A DNA stretch of 64,000 nucleotides from Turritopsis dohrnii (lineage: Eukaryota > Cnidaria > Hydrozoa > Anthoathecata > Oceaniidae): contig BQMF02000640.1 in assembly GCA_027922465.2 (NCBI GenBank), forward strand, positions 1-64,000, in the 5' to 3' direction. Position numbers and translations under genes: made by a program. Each line of letters starts with the position of its first letter. Positions within the stretch are counted from its first letter, which is position 1. Of this stretch, positions 32,362-43,253 are shown piece after piece. The notes under the pieces were generated by a model. It was not told where the DNA came from. It was given only the letters and a program-made list of their open reading frames with translations, and made no database searches.

Positions 32362-34962
32362 CCCAGTAAACACAAAAACGTCTCTAAGACGTCTTTAAGA
32401 CGTCTTTTAACATACCCAAGAGACGTCTTTGAAACGTCTTAGACTGGTTAAAATGTGTTAACGCTTTGAGACGAGTCACAGAACGTCTTTAAGACGTCTT
32501 TAAGACGAGCTGAAAAGACGTTTTTAAAACGTTTTTAGGTCGTTTTTAAGACGTCTATTTCGACGTCTTAAAGACGTCTTTGAGACCTCTATTTCGACGT
32601 CTTAAAGTCGTCTTTAAGACGTATTTAAATCGTCTTTTAACATACCCAAGAGACGTCTTTGAAACGTCTTGGACTGGTTGAAATATGTAACGCTTTGAGA
32701 CGAGTCACAGAACGTCTTTAAGACATCTTTAAGACCAGCTGAAAAGACGTCTTTAAAACGTTTTTAGGTCGTTTTTGAGACGTCTATTTCGACGTCTTAA
32801 AGACGTCTTTGAGACCTCTATTTCGACGTCTTAAAGTCGTCTTTAAGACGTATTTAAATCGTCTTTTAACATACCCAAGAGACGTCTTTGAAACGTCTTG
32901 GACTGGTTGAAATATGTAACGCTTTGAGACGAGTTACAGAACGTCTTTAAGACGTCTTTAAGACGTTTTTAGGTCGTCTTTGAGACGTCTATTTCGACGT
33001 CTTAAAGACGTCTTTGAGACCTCTATTTCGACGTCTTAGAGTTGTCTTAAAGACGTCTTTGAGACCTCTATTTCGACGTCTTAAAGTCGTCTTTAACACG
33101 TCTTAGAGTTGTCTTAAAGACGTCTTTGAGACCTCTGTTTCGACATCTTAAAGTCGTTTTTAACACGTCTATTTCGAAACTTAAGGGACGTCTTTAAATC
33201 TTCTCCTGGCTGTAATCTTAAAACGCATGTGATTTTAAAGGTTTTTGCTTGTTAAAACATAAACAACGAAAGTATTCCTTTTTCCATAAATATTTTCTCC
33301 AATACAAAGTCTTACAAAACATATAAAGTTTTCCTTTAAAAAATGCAATACAACTCTTTATAAAATATCTACATGAAATTTCCAATACAAACTTTTAAAT
33401 ACACGCTTTTCATCTTCCCCTTTGCAATTTTTCTTGTGACTACGAAAACCTTTTATTAACTAACTCGAACTCTCTTTGTAGAAATTACTTGATAACAAGA
33501 CGTGTGTTCGATACTTTCATACAGAAATCACAAGTAGAATAATGCGTTAAGAAAGAACTTGTGTGGAACGCAGGTGATTACTTAAGCCGATTTTCCAATA
33601 GAAAAAGTGTCCTAGCGTGTCGTAGCGTATCATATTGTGTTTGTTGATTGATTCTTGAGATATTTATTTATAATTATCCTTTTGTTTAAATAATTTTTGA
33701 TATGCGTATTGCGTTAAAAAAAGTTGACTTTATTTTAACTTTTCACGTGTCGTACCGTAGCGTATCAAGATCAATCAATCTGGCCAATCAGATGTCAGAT
33801 TTTAATACGATACGCTTATCAGTTTTTTCTATTGGAAAACGGGCTTTATATGACTCGGAGCATTGAATTTTTTAGAGCACTCGCGCGCTTTGTTTTTGTA
33901 CTTCATTGTTCAACTTGTCTATACAAAATAATTCAATGAGTTTTCGAAATCATCGACTCAAAACAGGTGTTAAATAAATATCGACTATGTTTTCCCAAAA
34001 AAAGTTGTCTTTGCTTTTTGATAATAATTTGCTGAAAGCATTGAAAGCAGAATGAGAAATGGAACTAAAATTGAAATCAGATACCCGGGTGTGTTCCCAT
34101 TAAATTATCATGAACATTAATTAACGAAAAAGGTACAACACGTAGGCCCGAATTGAACCATTTCACCAATGCATATAAAAGGACCGTGTAATCTAATATC
34201 AGCAATCGCCATTATGTCGTCAAGGACCAGTTATGACTTTAAAGAAGCGTTTTACATAGACTTAAGAAAGGCTTTATTTTGTCTCGGCAAGGACATCTTT
34301 GAGACGTATTATGAAATACGTCTTAATAAAGACAAGTTGAGGACGTCTTAGAAACGTGTTTTAAAAGACGTCTTATCTACGTCTCGGCAAAGACGTCTGT
34401 CGTACGTATTAACAAAGACGTCTAAATAAAGACAAGTTGAGGACGTCTTAGAAACGTGTTTTAAAAGACGTCTTATCTACGTCTCGGCAAGGACGTCTTT
34501 GAGACGTATTATGAAATACGTCTTAATAAAGACAAGTTGAGGACGTCTTAGAAACGTGTTTTAAAAGACGTCTTATCTACGTCTCGGCAAAGACGTCTTT
34601 CGTACGTATTAACAAAGACGTCTAAATAAAGACAAGTTGAGGACGTCTTAGAAACGTGTTTTAAAAGACGTCTTATCTACGTCTCGGCAAAGACGTCTGT
34701 AACACGTATTAACAAAGACGTCTAAATAAAGACAAGTTGAGGACGTCTTAGAAACGTGTTTTAAAAGACGTCTTATCTACGTCTCGGCAAAGACGTCTGT
34801 AACACGTATTTTCAAAGACGTCTTAACAAAGACGAGTCGCAGACGTCTTAGAGACGTCTCAAGAAAGACGTTTTATAAAAGACCAGCTAAAGACGTCTTC
34901 ACTCGTCTCAGATACGTCCGTACCAGTTTGAGACGTCTTAAAAACGTCTTGTGTTTACTGGG
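32362..34962. mobile_element. 2.6-kb GACGTC-rich TIR element, copy 3
   Basis: The termini CCCAGTAAACACAA ... TTGTGTTTACTGGG are perfect inverses, flanked by AC on both sides (32360-32361, 34963-34964). The left arm (to about 33205) and right arm (from about 34225) consist almost wholly of repeated AAGACGTCTT palindromes, organised into higher-order repeats (about 235 bp on the left, about 120 bp on the right). The centre (33206-34225) is ordinary AT-rich sequence. No transposase. Same structural class as 7848-8356 and 60013-60879, with different outermost bases. Confidence 0.85.
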
Positions 34963-34974
34963 ACATTATATATC

Positions 34975-35900
34975 ATGATCACGTGTATGACAAACTACCC
35001 CATACCAATTGCCCCATACCAAAATACGGACTTTTTTGTACATAAATACCGAAATACCGGCACAAAAAAGAGCGATTTACCGTCACCGGCAGAACATGAA
35101 ATATCGTAATCACGTCGTTTTTTTCGTCAAATGCAGTTATACCGGTGTAACAGTAAATAAGTACTTCTGCCGAAAAAGTGCTCCCGCAATACTTATATAC
35201 TTGGAAATTAGTACTCCCTCTACTCCAGAAGATCCCCAAGCTGATTCTTCTAATGGTCTTTCTACTCCAGAAGATCCCTAAGCTTACCCGCCTGCTGATT
35301 CGCCTGCTCCAGAAGATCCACAAAGCAGCTCAAGTCCAAAAATGACCTTATTGAGAATATTGTATATGTTATGTTCCTATGTTTCTTTTCTCTTATATGT
35401 GAGAACTGACTCTCCCCCTCTCTCATTTATAACGGTTTAAAAGACTGTTACCAAGTTTAGCAACGCCCAAAATTTGAACAAATCATTAACATCGAAAAAA
35501 TGGACTTAAAACGCTTTGTCAAATCACGGTAGTGTTAATAGATTCCTTAAATTCCATCATTTGTTAATCACAATCGAAATACTAAACATTTCACCTTTTC
35601 AGACTATTCTTCTTTTGTTCCAGTTTTTCCAAAATTCTTCATGCTATTTAACCGATGCATCCATGTCTAATGATACTCGACGGGCAGTACTTATTTCCTG
35701 AGGGAGTATTTTTTTCCTATTATCAAATAGTTACTGGGGATTACTTAATTACTGGAAAATAAATACTGGTTAACACTTTTTGTAGGGAGTACTTTTTTAC
35801 AGCGGCACCGGCACAATAAAGGGCGATTTAACGAATACCGTAATTTTTTTTTGCCAAATACCATTATACCGGACAAAATAAGGCCCAATATCGTTATGGC
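34975..35900. repeat. ATACCGG-type repeat, minisatellite copy and repeat P start
   Basis: Two direct copies of the 'ccggcacaa...gggcgattta...ataccg' block (about 35055-35160 and 35810-35900) bracket a copy of the LINE Pro-Glu-Asp minisatellite (35215-35330). The centre (35340-35680) holds nothing recognisable. Confidence 0.55.
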
Positions 35901-36840
35901 GTGATACACGTTTTTTTTTATAAGCAACCAAGGTCAGACCTTAGTAGTAATGTTGCTTTAAAATGACCATTTTTTAGTAGAATTGTTGCTTAATTTGTTG
36001 CTAAGAACTAATTGAAAAAGTATGTATTTCCACTCTTGAATACCTTTGTGTAAGCTTAAGTATTTCAGTACAAAGTGTAGGACACAGTACTGCAACCTAC
36101 CGTAACCACCTAATGTAACAATTTTAAGAAATGTGCTGTAACTATGCTAATGCTGCATTTTTTCAAAATTTCATGTTGCTAATTTATGTAAGATCCTTGT
36201 AGTGCTGTTGCTTAACGTTTTGAGAAACTTTACTAGTGTTGCTTATAAACGTCTTGCTTATAAAAAAAAACGTGTAGTGACCCCTCCATGTTGAAGACTC
36301 AAAACTTTTTAACATGATGTTTGTAGTTTAAATAAGTGGAAACATGACTTAGGAGAGAAAAACAAAGTTTTAAAACGCCGAAAACATCAAAACAACACAT
36401 TTGATGTTCCCCAAAATTGTAAAAACAACATGTTTACCATTAACAGATTTCCAACGACGTTAAATTTCATGCAGTGCCTAAAAATTACTACAAAAACATG
36501 ACAAGAAACTTTTTCGCAAAAAATTTACAATGACAATGATCAGCTGGTTGGACGGAGAGGTAAAAATTCAGCAGCATTTACAACTCTTTCCTGGTTCCTA
36601 ATTCATTAAAGATGTCTTTTAAACAGTATTCAATAGCCCAATTTTTGCTTTTTTGCACGGACGTTTTCGAGATTCCTGTACACGTGTCCACGCAAACTCC
36701 AATATATTTCCACTTTATTCCAATAAATTTCCCTGTGAAACTCCATGTTATCTTACATCCATTACCACGTGACACCTATAAAAGTAATGTTTACAAGATC
36801 TGAGAGAACAAGAAGATAAAATGTTTTCTTTACTTTTCTT
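35900..36840. repeat. Dispersed repeat P, copy 2
   Basis: Same content as 16790-17665 and partly 30085-30320, including 'aagtggaaacatgacttagg' and 'gatcagctggttggacggag'. Confidence 0.75.
36578..36775 (-). CDS. Conserved repeat-encoded exon, copy 2
   Basis: Counterpart of 17399-17596: 65 codons starting right after TTTATAG, containing CKITWSFTG, YIGVCVDTCTGISK and AIEYCLKDIFNELGTRKEL, then stop. Conserved length, cysteines and frame between the copies indicate past coding use. Identity unknown. Confidence 0.45.
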   Translation of the reverse strand: MSRGNGCKITWSFTGKFIGIKWKYIGVCVDTCTGISKTSVQKSKNWAIEYCLKDIFNELGTRKEL

Positions 36841-36851
36841 ATCAAGACTAA

Positions 36852-37037
36852 GACCATGTTCACATGTATCGGATAGATATCATTTCGGAACAATTTCCAT
36901 ACCAGATAGACGTTTCGTTCACATTGTTCCGAAGCTATCCGTTATTAAAATTGAAATGATTCCGTTCCGCTGCAAAAAGTGAAATGATTTCGTTCCGATG
37001 TCGGAACAAAAGCTATCCGATACGTGTGAACATAGTC
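36852..37037. mobile_element. Harbinger-like MITE (186 bp)
   Basis: The ends GACCATGTTCACATGTATCGG and the inverse of GACTATGTTCACACGTATCGG form a ~25-bp TIR. The flanks carry the 3-bp repeat TAA (36849-36851, 37038-37040). A 3-bp T-W-A target duplication and a TGTTCACA terminus fit PIF/Harbinger. Sub-terminal GGAACAA / TTGTTCC repeats fill the arms. Confidence 0.8.
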
Positions 37038-37210
37038 TAAAAAAAAAGGTTTTCGGGTATTCATTCAGAATCACCATAACAACAAAAACAACATGTAATG
37101 CTCATTTAAAATTTACTTGCTTATTAAGTAAGTTTTGGTTTAAGAAAATCGAAGAAAACAAACCTCACAATGATTTTAGGAAAAATGTATGCTCAATATG
37201 ACACGATTAT

Positions 37211-37406
37211 TCAGTTTCCGCGCGTATTAGCGCATGAAATTGTTTGATTTACACATTCTATCTATCTATCTGTTCTTTGTAAAAACATTTCACCGTTTTC
37301 GGAAAGTGAGTTCGAATTACGAATCGTTTGTTTATTCGGAATGGTTAAACATGCTAAATATAATGCATAAAAGGCCATTTTTAACGTTATTTCATCAAAA
37401 CCCTAT
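37211..37406 (+). repeat. Dispersed repeat hosting the BEL insertion
   Basis: Copy of the TTTCCGCGC family ('ctatctatctatctgt', 'ccgttttcggaaagtgag'). The BEL element is inserted at its CCTAT. Confidence 0.7.
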
Positions 37407-37572
37407 TGTAGAAAACAATATATATGCAAAACACTTTCTTTTGTTCCTTATGTAATTTTATTGGCTAGTTTGTTTTCTTTGTTTTAAGACACGTGTATTT
37501 TTTTGAACATAAATTTTTTGAGAGAAGAGAAAAAATATAATTTTTACGAAGAAGACAGAAAATTCTTCTATA
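37407..37572 (+). repeat. BEL 5' LTR
   Basis: 166 bp, short for BEL/Pao. Ends TATA where the 3' LTR ends TACA, the only difference noticed. The leader from 37573 to 37994 is non-coding. Confidence 0.9.
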
Positions 37573-37590
37573 TGGCGCCCGATGATTGTA
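37573..37590 (+). promoter_or_regulatory. Primer-binding site
   Basis: TGGCGCCCGATGATTGTA lies directly against the LTR; TGGCGCC at this position is typical of tRNA-primed LTR elements. The priming tRNA was not determined. Confidence 0.7.
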
Positions 37591-37994
37591 TCAATTAAAT
37601 AATTATTTACATTCGGTATTGGAGTATTGGATTAATACAAACATTTGATTTCTCGGTAACGGACACTGTTTATTTCACAGAGTTTCACAAGTTTCGTAAG
37701 TTTTCTTACATTGAATTTTGATTTGATGTTTATGGTTTATGTCGATGCAGTTTGGTATTTAGTCAATTTGTTGGATATTCAAGATTTGACGTTATTGAGA
37801 TACGGTACGGTTATTATCTTATGTAGTACTTGTTAAATTTGATCGGTTTTTGGTTTTCTTCACATATTTTGATTATTTGTTGCTCTATATTTTTCATTGA
37901 CGGTGGAGGGTTCATAATTCGGTTCATATTCAGTCACGTTTCATAGCACTAGTACAAAAGGCGAGAATTCACTTAAAGCAAAATAGACTATATA

Positions 37995-39209
37995 ATGGCG
38001 GAAAACTTACCAAGAATGCGTGGTATTCGCAAAACGTATTTAAGAAATATTTCAAATCAAGAAGAAGAAATTTTATCACTTATTTCAAATTATTCTCCGG
38101 CTAAAGAAATCCAGTTAAAAGGACACAAAAATAGTTTACTAGAAAAGATTGAAAAAGTAAAACAGCTGGACGATAACATTCTTCAGCAGTTAAAAGATGA
38201 TGAGATGGAGGGTGAATTAGAAAGTAATCTTAATCGGAATGATAACTTTCATGCGCTTCTTGTAAAAATTGACACCTGCTTAATCTCTGATTCACAAGTT
38301 GAAAAGATTTCCAACCTATCAATCAATTCAGCAAGCGATCTATCAACTTCGACAAAAATAAAACTTCCAAAATTAGAAATTCCAAAGTTCAACGGTGATA
38401 TTATAAATTGGCAATCATTTTGGGATCATTTTGAGTCGTCTATACATACAAATTCAGATCTCAGTGATATTAACAAATTTAATTACTTGCACTCCTTTCT
38501 CTGCGATGAAGCGAGAAACGTGATTTCAGGATTGGCACCTACTTCAACAAATTATGGAACGGCTGTTAACCTTTTGAAAAAGCGGTATGGAAACCCTCAA
38601 GTTCTAATAAGCTCCTTTATGAACAAATTTGTTTCATTGCCTAAAGTTAAAAATGACAAAGATGTTAAAGGTTTGAGGAAATTATTAGATCAAACAGAAT
38701 CTAGTATTCGCAACTTGGAATCCCTAAACGTTAAAACGGACAGTTACGGAACTCTATTAATTCCACTAATAAATGACAAACTTTCGGATAACATTCGAAT
38801 TAACATCGCCAAAAAATTCGACAATGATGTCTGGGATATCGAGGCTTTATTGCAGTTGTTGCGGCAAGAAGTGGAAGCGAAGGAAATGTCATTTGCTGTA
38901 AGCGCTTCTTTTAACAAAAGTGAAGACGCTAATTCAGAAGAAGCGTTTTTCTCATCATCGGTGTTACTCTCACAAAAGAAAAACATCAGAATCAATAAAT
39001 GTGCATTTTGTGATAAATCAAATCACACCTCAAATAAATGTCTCAAAACTACCAATCCAACCAGTCGAAAGGAAATTGCCAGAGAAAAACGTTTGTGCTT
39101 TTTATGTTTAAAACCCGGACACTCTGCTAATCAGTGTGAACTTAAATATTCGTGCAACAAATGTGGAGGTAAACATAATATCGCTATTTTGTACATTTTC
39201 GCAAAATAA
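37995..39209 (+). CDS. BEL gag-like protein
   Basis: 404 codons from ATG (TATAATGG context), about 420 bp after the 5' LTR. The N-terminal half is charged and helical. The central region (KLPKLEIPKFNGDIINWQ..FWDHFES) is the Pao/BEL gag signature. C-terminal zinc knuckles: CAFCDKSNHTSNKC (from residue 336), CFLCLKPGHSANQC (from 368) and CNKCGGKH (from 387). The protein packages the RNA into particles. The frame closes with TAA at 39207-39209, whereas most BEL/Pao elements run gag and pol in one frame; the protease lies in the +1 frame. Confidence 0.9.
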   Translation: MAENLPRMRGIRKTYLRNISNQEEEILSLISNYSPAKEIQLKGHKNSLLEKIEKVKQLDDNILQQLKDDEMEGELESNLNRNDNFHALLVKIDTCLISDSQVEKISNLSINSASDLSTSTKIKLPKLEIPKFNGDIINWQSFWDHFESSIHTNSDLSDINKFNYLHSFLCDEARNVISGLAPTSTNYGTAVNLLKKRYGNPQVLISSFMNKFVSLPKVKNDKDVKGLRKLLDQTESSIRNLESLNVKTDSYGTLLIPLINDKLSDNIRINIAKKFDNDVWDIEALLQLLRQEVEAKEMSFAVSASFNKSEDANSEEAFFSSSVLLSQKKNIRINKCAFCDKSNHTSNKCLKTTNPTSRKEIAREKRLCFLCLKPGHSANQCELKYSCNKCGGKHNIAILYIFAK

Positions 39210-39876
39210 AACGAACGTTAAAGGTCAGTCAGAATCGGAAACATCGGCAAACTTATCAGCCAACAAAAATTGTGTCTTGTTGCAAACAGCATCCGTATCG
39301 GTTAAAGGCAGAGAAACCTATGCTCACAATGTACAATTGATATTTGACAGTGGCAGTCAACGAAGTTACGTAAGTAAAAATTTGCGTCAATCATTACGAT
39401 TACCCACCTTACGAACGGAAAAGGTTGTTATAAACACTTTTGGCTCATCGAAATCAAAATGTGAGACAGTGGACGTGGTGCAGTTAGAATTTGTCTTAAA
39501 TAATAAAACGATCAAAATAGAATGCCTTTGCACACCACTCATATGCACGGACATTGCAAACCAAAACACACAGTTAGTTGCATCAACTTATCCTCACCTA
39601 CAAAATTTAAAACTGGCAGATTCCTCGAAAAATCCTCGAAAAGAAATTAACATTTTGATAGGAGCGGAACATTATTATGAATTTATGTACGGCAATGTTA
39701 TAAGAGGACATGTCAACGAACCGGTTGCAGTTGAATCCGTATTTGGATGGGTGGTCAGTGGTTCCTTTGATTGCAATACAATTCACTCCAATCTTACAAG
39801 TACCCATATCTTACGTGCTAATTCTTCAATCATTTATCGGAAAGAGAATGTTTTACCACGATGGAGAAATTTTTAG
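39136..39876 (+). CDS. BEL protease segment (+1 frame)
   Basis: Open frame overlapping the end of gag and ending at TAG (39874-39876). It carries the aspartic protease motif IFDSGSQRSYVS (Asp codon at 39346-39348) and the following conserved BEL region (NILIGAEHYYEFM, VFGWVVSG). The ATG at 39136 is probably not used; the segment is more likely entered from gag by a +1 shift, or the shift is a mutation. The distal end joins the reverse transcriptase frame by -1 near 39867-39873, where A-AAT-TTT precedes the stop. Confidence 0.8.
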   Translation: MNLNIRATNVEVNIISLFCTFSQNKTNVKGQSESETSANLSANKNCVLLQTASVSVKGRETYAHNVQLIFDSGSQRSYVSKNLRQSLRLPTLRTEKVVINTFGSSKSKCETVDVVQLEFVLNNKTIKIECLCTPLICTDIANQNTQLVASTYPHLQNLKLADSSKNPRKEINILIGAEHYYEFMYGNVIRGHVNEPVAVESVFGWVVSGSFDCNTIHSNLTSTHILRANSSIIYRKENVLPRWRNF

Positions 39877-42800
39877 GGAATGACGAATCTAACAGTGTAC
39901 CAAAATTGCAAGAAACGGATCTATCCTTCAAACAATTTGAGAAAGATTTAAAATTTGACGGAGGCAGATACATCTGCAAACTACCATTTCTTCGAGATCC
40001 TGCAGTGCTTCCAGATAATTATCAACTGGCAAAGAACCGAACAATCAATCTGCTCGAAAAGTTAAAAAAGGATCCCAAACTGCTGAAACAATATGACCAG
40101 ATCATTGACGAATACATAGCGGAGGGTATACTTGAGGAGGTAGAACCGCATCAAATTCATCATTCATCGCACTATCTACCTCATCGGGCAGTTGTAAAGG
40201 AAGATCGCGAAACAACAAAAGTACGTATTGTTTTTGATGCATCAGCCAAATATAAGGAGCATAATTCTTTGAACGAGATACTTGATCCAGGCCCGTGTTT
40301 ACTTCCGTACATATTCGACTTGCTCGTTCGATTTCGGCTCGGAAAAATTGGTATAGCGGCGGACATTGCTAAAGCCTTTCTACAAATTGTAGTTGATGAA
40401 AATCATCGTGACTATCTACGAATGATATGGTTTGATAACGTGCACGGCTCAAACCCAAAGACAAGGATCCTACGTTTCACTCGGTTGGTATTTGGGTTAA
40501 CTTCAAGTCCATTTTCGTTAAATGCAACTTTGAAGGTTCATCTAAAAAAGTATCTTTCTTTGGAGGATATTATCGATATTATTCGAAAGTTACTTCGTGA
40601 TTTGTATGTGGATGACGTAACCAGCAGTGTCGACAATACTGAAGATGGAAAACGCTTTTACAGCATTTCAAAATCCTGCTTTGCCGACGCTAACTTCCAG
40701 TTACGAAAATGGATTACCAATGATAAAATTTTACGAGCATTTATGAACAAACACGAAGGTATCGTTACACACGGCTCTAAAGTTAATTACAAAGTGTTGG
40801 GATTATCGTGGAATATCGAAACTGACGAAATTTTGTTCGACTTTAAGCAGATAACGGAATTAGCGCAACGGCTTCCTGTAACAAAAAGGAACATTTTAAA
40901 AATAAGTGCCATGTTTTTCGACCCTATTGGTTTCATTTCCCCTGTGGTGTTACAAGCTCGGCTGTTATTTCATAAAATATGTATCGGAAAACAATCATGG
41001 GATGGTGAACTTCCTCCGAAAATTACGGCAGAATGGAAGAAATTTATTAATGAACTTAACTTGCTTGATAGTGTATTCATTTATCGCCACGTACTTTGTG
41101 CTTGCGGAAACAGAAATGTTCAACTACATGGGTTTTGTGATAGCTCGGCGGAGGCATACTGTGCATCCATTTACATTTTGATTAGTTGTTCACACGGCAT
41201 TACGGTCAAGTTGTTAGCCAGTAAATGTCGATTAGTTCCATTAAAATCATTCACTATCCCGAGGCTTGAGTTGTTGGCATGTTTGCTGTTGTCGAAGATT
41301 TTTACATCAGTTTGTGATGCCATACAAGATGAGGTTCATGTTACATCAGTTTTTTGCTGGAGTGATAGCATGGTGGCGTTGTGGTGGATAAAGCAGGATC
41401 ATAAACGTTGGAGTGTGTGGGTTCAGAACAGGGTTAATGTTATTCGAAGAAATTGTCCTCCGGAAAAGTGGTATCATGTGCCATCATTATCAAATCCATC
41501 TGACATCGCCACTCGATCCATTTCTCTTAATCAAATAGATTTTTGCCATTGGTTTGACGGCCCATCATTTTTGTATCAGAGTGTTGAGTTTTGGCCTTTA
41601 CACCAAGATGTGTTTTCATATGCAGGTCCTGATGTTGAGGAAAAGGAAAGTGGCGTTGTATTGGTTGTTGATTCAGGTTCTCAAAGTAAAGGTATTGGTG
41701 AGGTTATTGATTGTACAAAGTATAGCGTGTTTATGAAACTTTTGAAGGTTACGGGGTACGTCTTGAGGTTTATAGCTTGTCTGAGAAAACGGCGTAACTG
41801 TGAAACTACTGATTTAACGGTGACAGAAATTGAACATGCAAAGAAACTATGGTTAATGTATGATCAAACATTTATATTAAACAAGTATAATTTTCAAAAA
41901 GTAAAACATTCTTTGAAGCTATTCAAGGACGACGACGGTTTGTTAAGAGTTCACACAAGAATAAGTGGCATCGAAGCATTTAGTTATGATAAAAAATTTC
42001 CTATTTTGTTAAACGGTGATAGTTATCTTACGACGCTAATTGTACGACATGTACACAATTCAGTATGTCATAGTGGCGTTGCTCCTACGCTTAATCGGCT
42101 TCGTTCACATTATTGGTTGGTACGTGGACGGCAAACAGTGAAAAAGGTTTTAAAGAAGTGTTTTATATGCAATTACGTTCAAAAGAAAACCTTATCTGGG
42201 CCGGACATACCTTGTTTGCCAAACTTTCGTGTAATATGCAACCACAGTTTTGAAAACGTCGGAGTGGATTACGCTGGACCACTTTATTATAAAGAAAATG
42301 ATATGATACGAAAGTCTTATGTTTTGTTATTTACTTGTGGAGTTACACGTGCAGTTGACATCGAAATAACAACTGATCTCGGAATCGATTCGCTGCTGCT
42401 GGCTTTGAGACGGTTTCATTCGAAGCGTGGTGTGGCACGGTTATTTATTAGCGACAACTTCAAAACTTTCAAGTCCGAAAAGCTGAAGAATTACCTACGT
42501 AATAACGATATCGAATGGAAATTCATCCTTGAGCGTTCTCCTTGGTGGGGAGGGTTCTACGAAAGATTAGTTGGTTTAACCAAATCGTGCATGAAAAAAG
42601 TGATGTCGAAAGCTATCCTCACATTTGAGGAACTACGTACTATTGCAACGGAAATTGAGAACGCTTTAAACTCACGTCCGTTAATGTATATAGGTGATGA
42701 AACGGATGATAATGTTTTAACTCCAAATCATCTTATTTATGGACGTAATGTAAACGAAAAATGTTTTAACTTGGATTTTGGAGATGAAAAGTATGAAATA

Positions 42801-43229
42801 GAGCTGAACAAATCCTTTGAGCGCATGCAGTTAGTGATGAAACATTTTTGGAACCGTTTTTATAACGAGTATACCGTATCCTTACAAGAAAGACACAATT
42901 TCACTAGACGTCACGACGGCTTTAACAAAGCGTTAATCGGTGATATTGTATTGATCAAAGACAAGAACGTACCTCGAATGCAATGGAAGAAAGGAAAGAT
43001 AATGAATGTTATTATAGGAAAGGACGAATTAGTGCACGGTGTTGAAATTAAAGTTTTTCAGGCGAACAAAGAGAAATGTGTGATTATTAATCGACCGTTG
43101 CAACTGATTGTACCACTTGAAGTAAATGGTGTTGCAGTAGATAGCGAATCTACCGATCAAAAACGCAAACTTCCCAAAAGAATGGCTGCTGCGAATGCAG
43201 ATATCAAAAGAAAGTTAATGGATTGTTAG
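39861..43229 (+). CDS. BEL pol: reverse transcriptase, RNase H, integrase
   Basis: An uninterrupted frame of 1122 codons. Reverse transcriptase: KVRIVFDASAK, then AADIAKAFLQI, with the catalytic YVDD at residues 249-252. RNase H: LHGFCDSSAEAY near residue 420. Integrase: zinc-binding His/Cys set ending CFIC, then the catalytic triad D803, D865, E901 (spacing D-61-D-35-E) in VDYAGP, FISDNFKTF and GGFYERLVG. A basic C-terminus (KRKLPKRMAAANADIKRK) follows. All catalytic residues are present. It ends 24 bp before the 3' LTR. Confidence 0.95.
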   Translation: MEKFLGNDESNSVPKLQETDLSFKQFEKDLKFDGGRYICKLPFLRDPAVLPDNYQLAKNRTINLLEKLKKDPKLLKQYDQIIDEYIAEGILEEVEPHQIHHSSHYLPHRAVVKEDRETTKVRIVFDASAKYKEHNSLNEILDPGPCLLPYIFDLLVRFRLGKIGIAADIAKAFLQIVVDENHRDYLRMIWFDNVHGSNPKTRILRFTRLVFGLTSSPFSLNATLKVHLKKYLSLEDIIDIIRKLLRDLYVDDVTSSVDNTEDGKRFYSISKSCFADANFQLRKWITNDKILRAFMNKHEGIVTHGSKVNYKVLGLSWNIETDEILFDFKQITELAQRLPVTKRNILKISAMFFDPIGFISPVVLQARLLFHKICIGKQSWDGELPPKITAEWKKFINELNLLDSVFIYRHVLCACGNRNVQLHGFCDSSAEAYCASIYILISCSHGITVKLLASKCRLVPLKSFTIPRLELLACLLLSKIFTSVCDAIQDEVHVTSVFCWSDSMVALWWIKQDHKRWSVWVQNRVNVIRRNCPPEKWYHVPSLSNPSDIATRSISLNQIDFCHWFDGPSFLYQSVEFWPLHQDVFSYAGPDVEEKESGVVLVVDSGSQSKGIGEVIDCTKYSVFMKLLKVTGYVLRFIACLRKRRNCETTDLTVTEIEHAKKLWLMYDQTFILNKYNFQKVKHSLKLFKDDDGLLRVHTRISGIEAFSYDKKFPILLNGDSYLTTLIVRHVHNSVCHSGVAPTLNRLRSHYWLVRGRQTVKKVLKKCFICNYVQKKTLSGPDIPCLPNFRVICNHSFENVGVDYAGPLYYKENDMIRKSYVLLFTCGVTRAVDIEITTDLGIDSLLLALRRFHSKRGVARLFISDNFKTFKSEKLKNYLRNNDIEWKFILERSPWWGGFYERLVGLTKSCMKKVMSKAILTFEELRTIATEIENALNSRPLMYIGDETDDNVLTPNHLIYGRNVNEKCFNLDFGDEKYEIELNKSFERMQLVMKHFWNRFYNEYTVSLQERHNFTRRHDGFNKALIGDIVLIKDKNVPRMQWKKGKIMNVIIGKDELVHGVEIKVFQANKEKCVIINRPLQLIVPLEVNGVAVDSESTDQKRKLPKRMAAANADIKRKLMDC

Positions 43230-43253
43230 TGACAACCAGTGTCACGGCGGGAG

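Noticed and set aside
32362..34962. CRISPR-like array in the GACGTC region
   Set aside because: The repeats are contiguous palindromes without regular unique spacers, lie between transposon termini, and the genome is eukaryotic.
35055..35900. Short LTR-type element bounded by direct repeats
   Set aside because: The ~100-bp direct blocks are divergent, lack TG...CA ends and a target duplication, and are better explained as two copies of a dispersed repeat.
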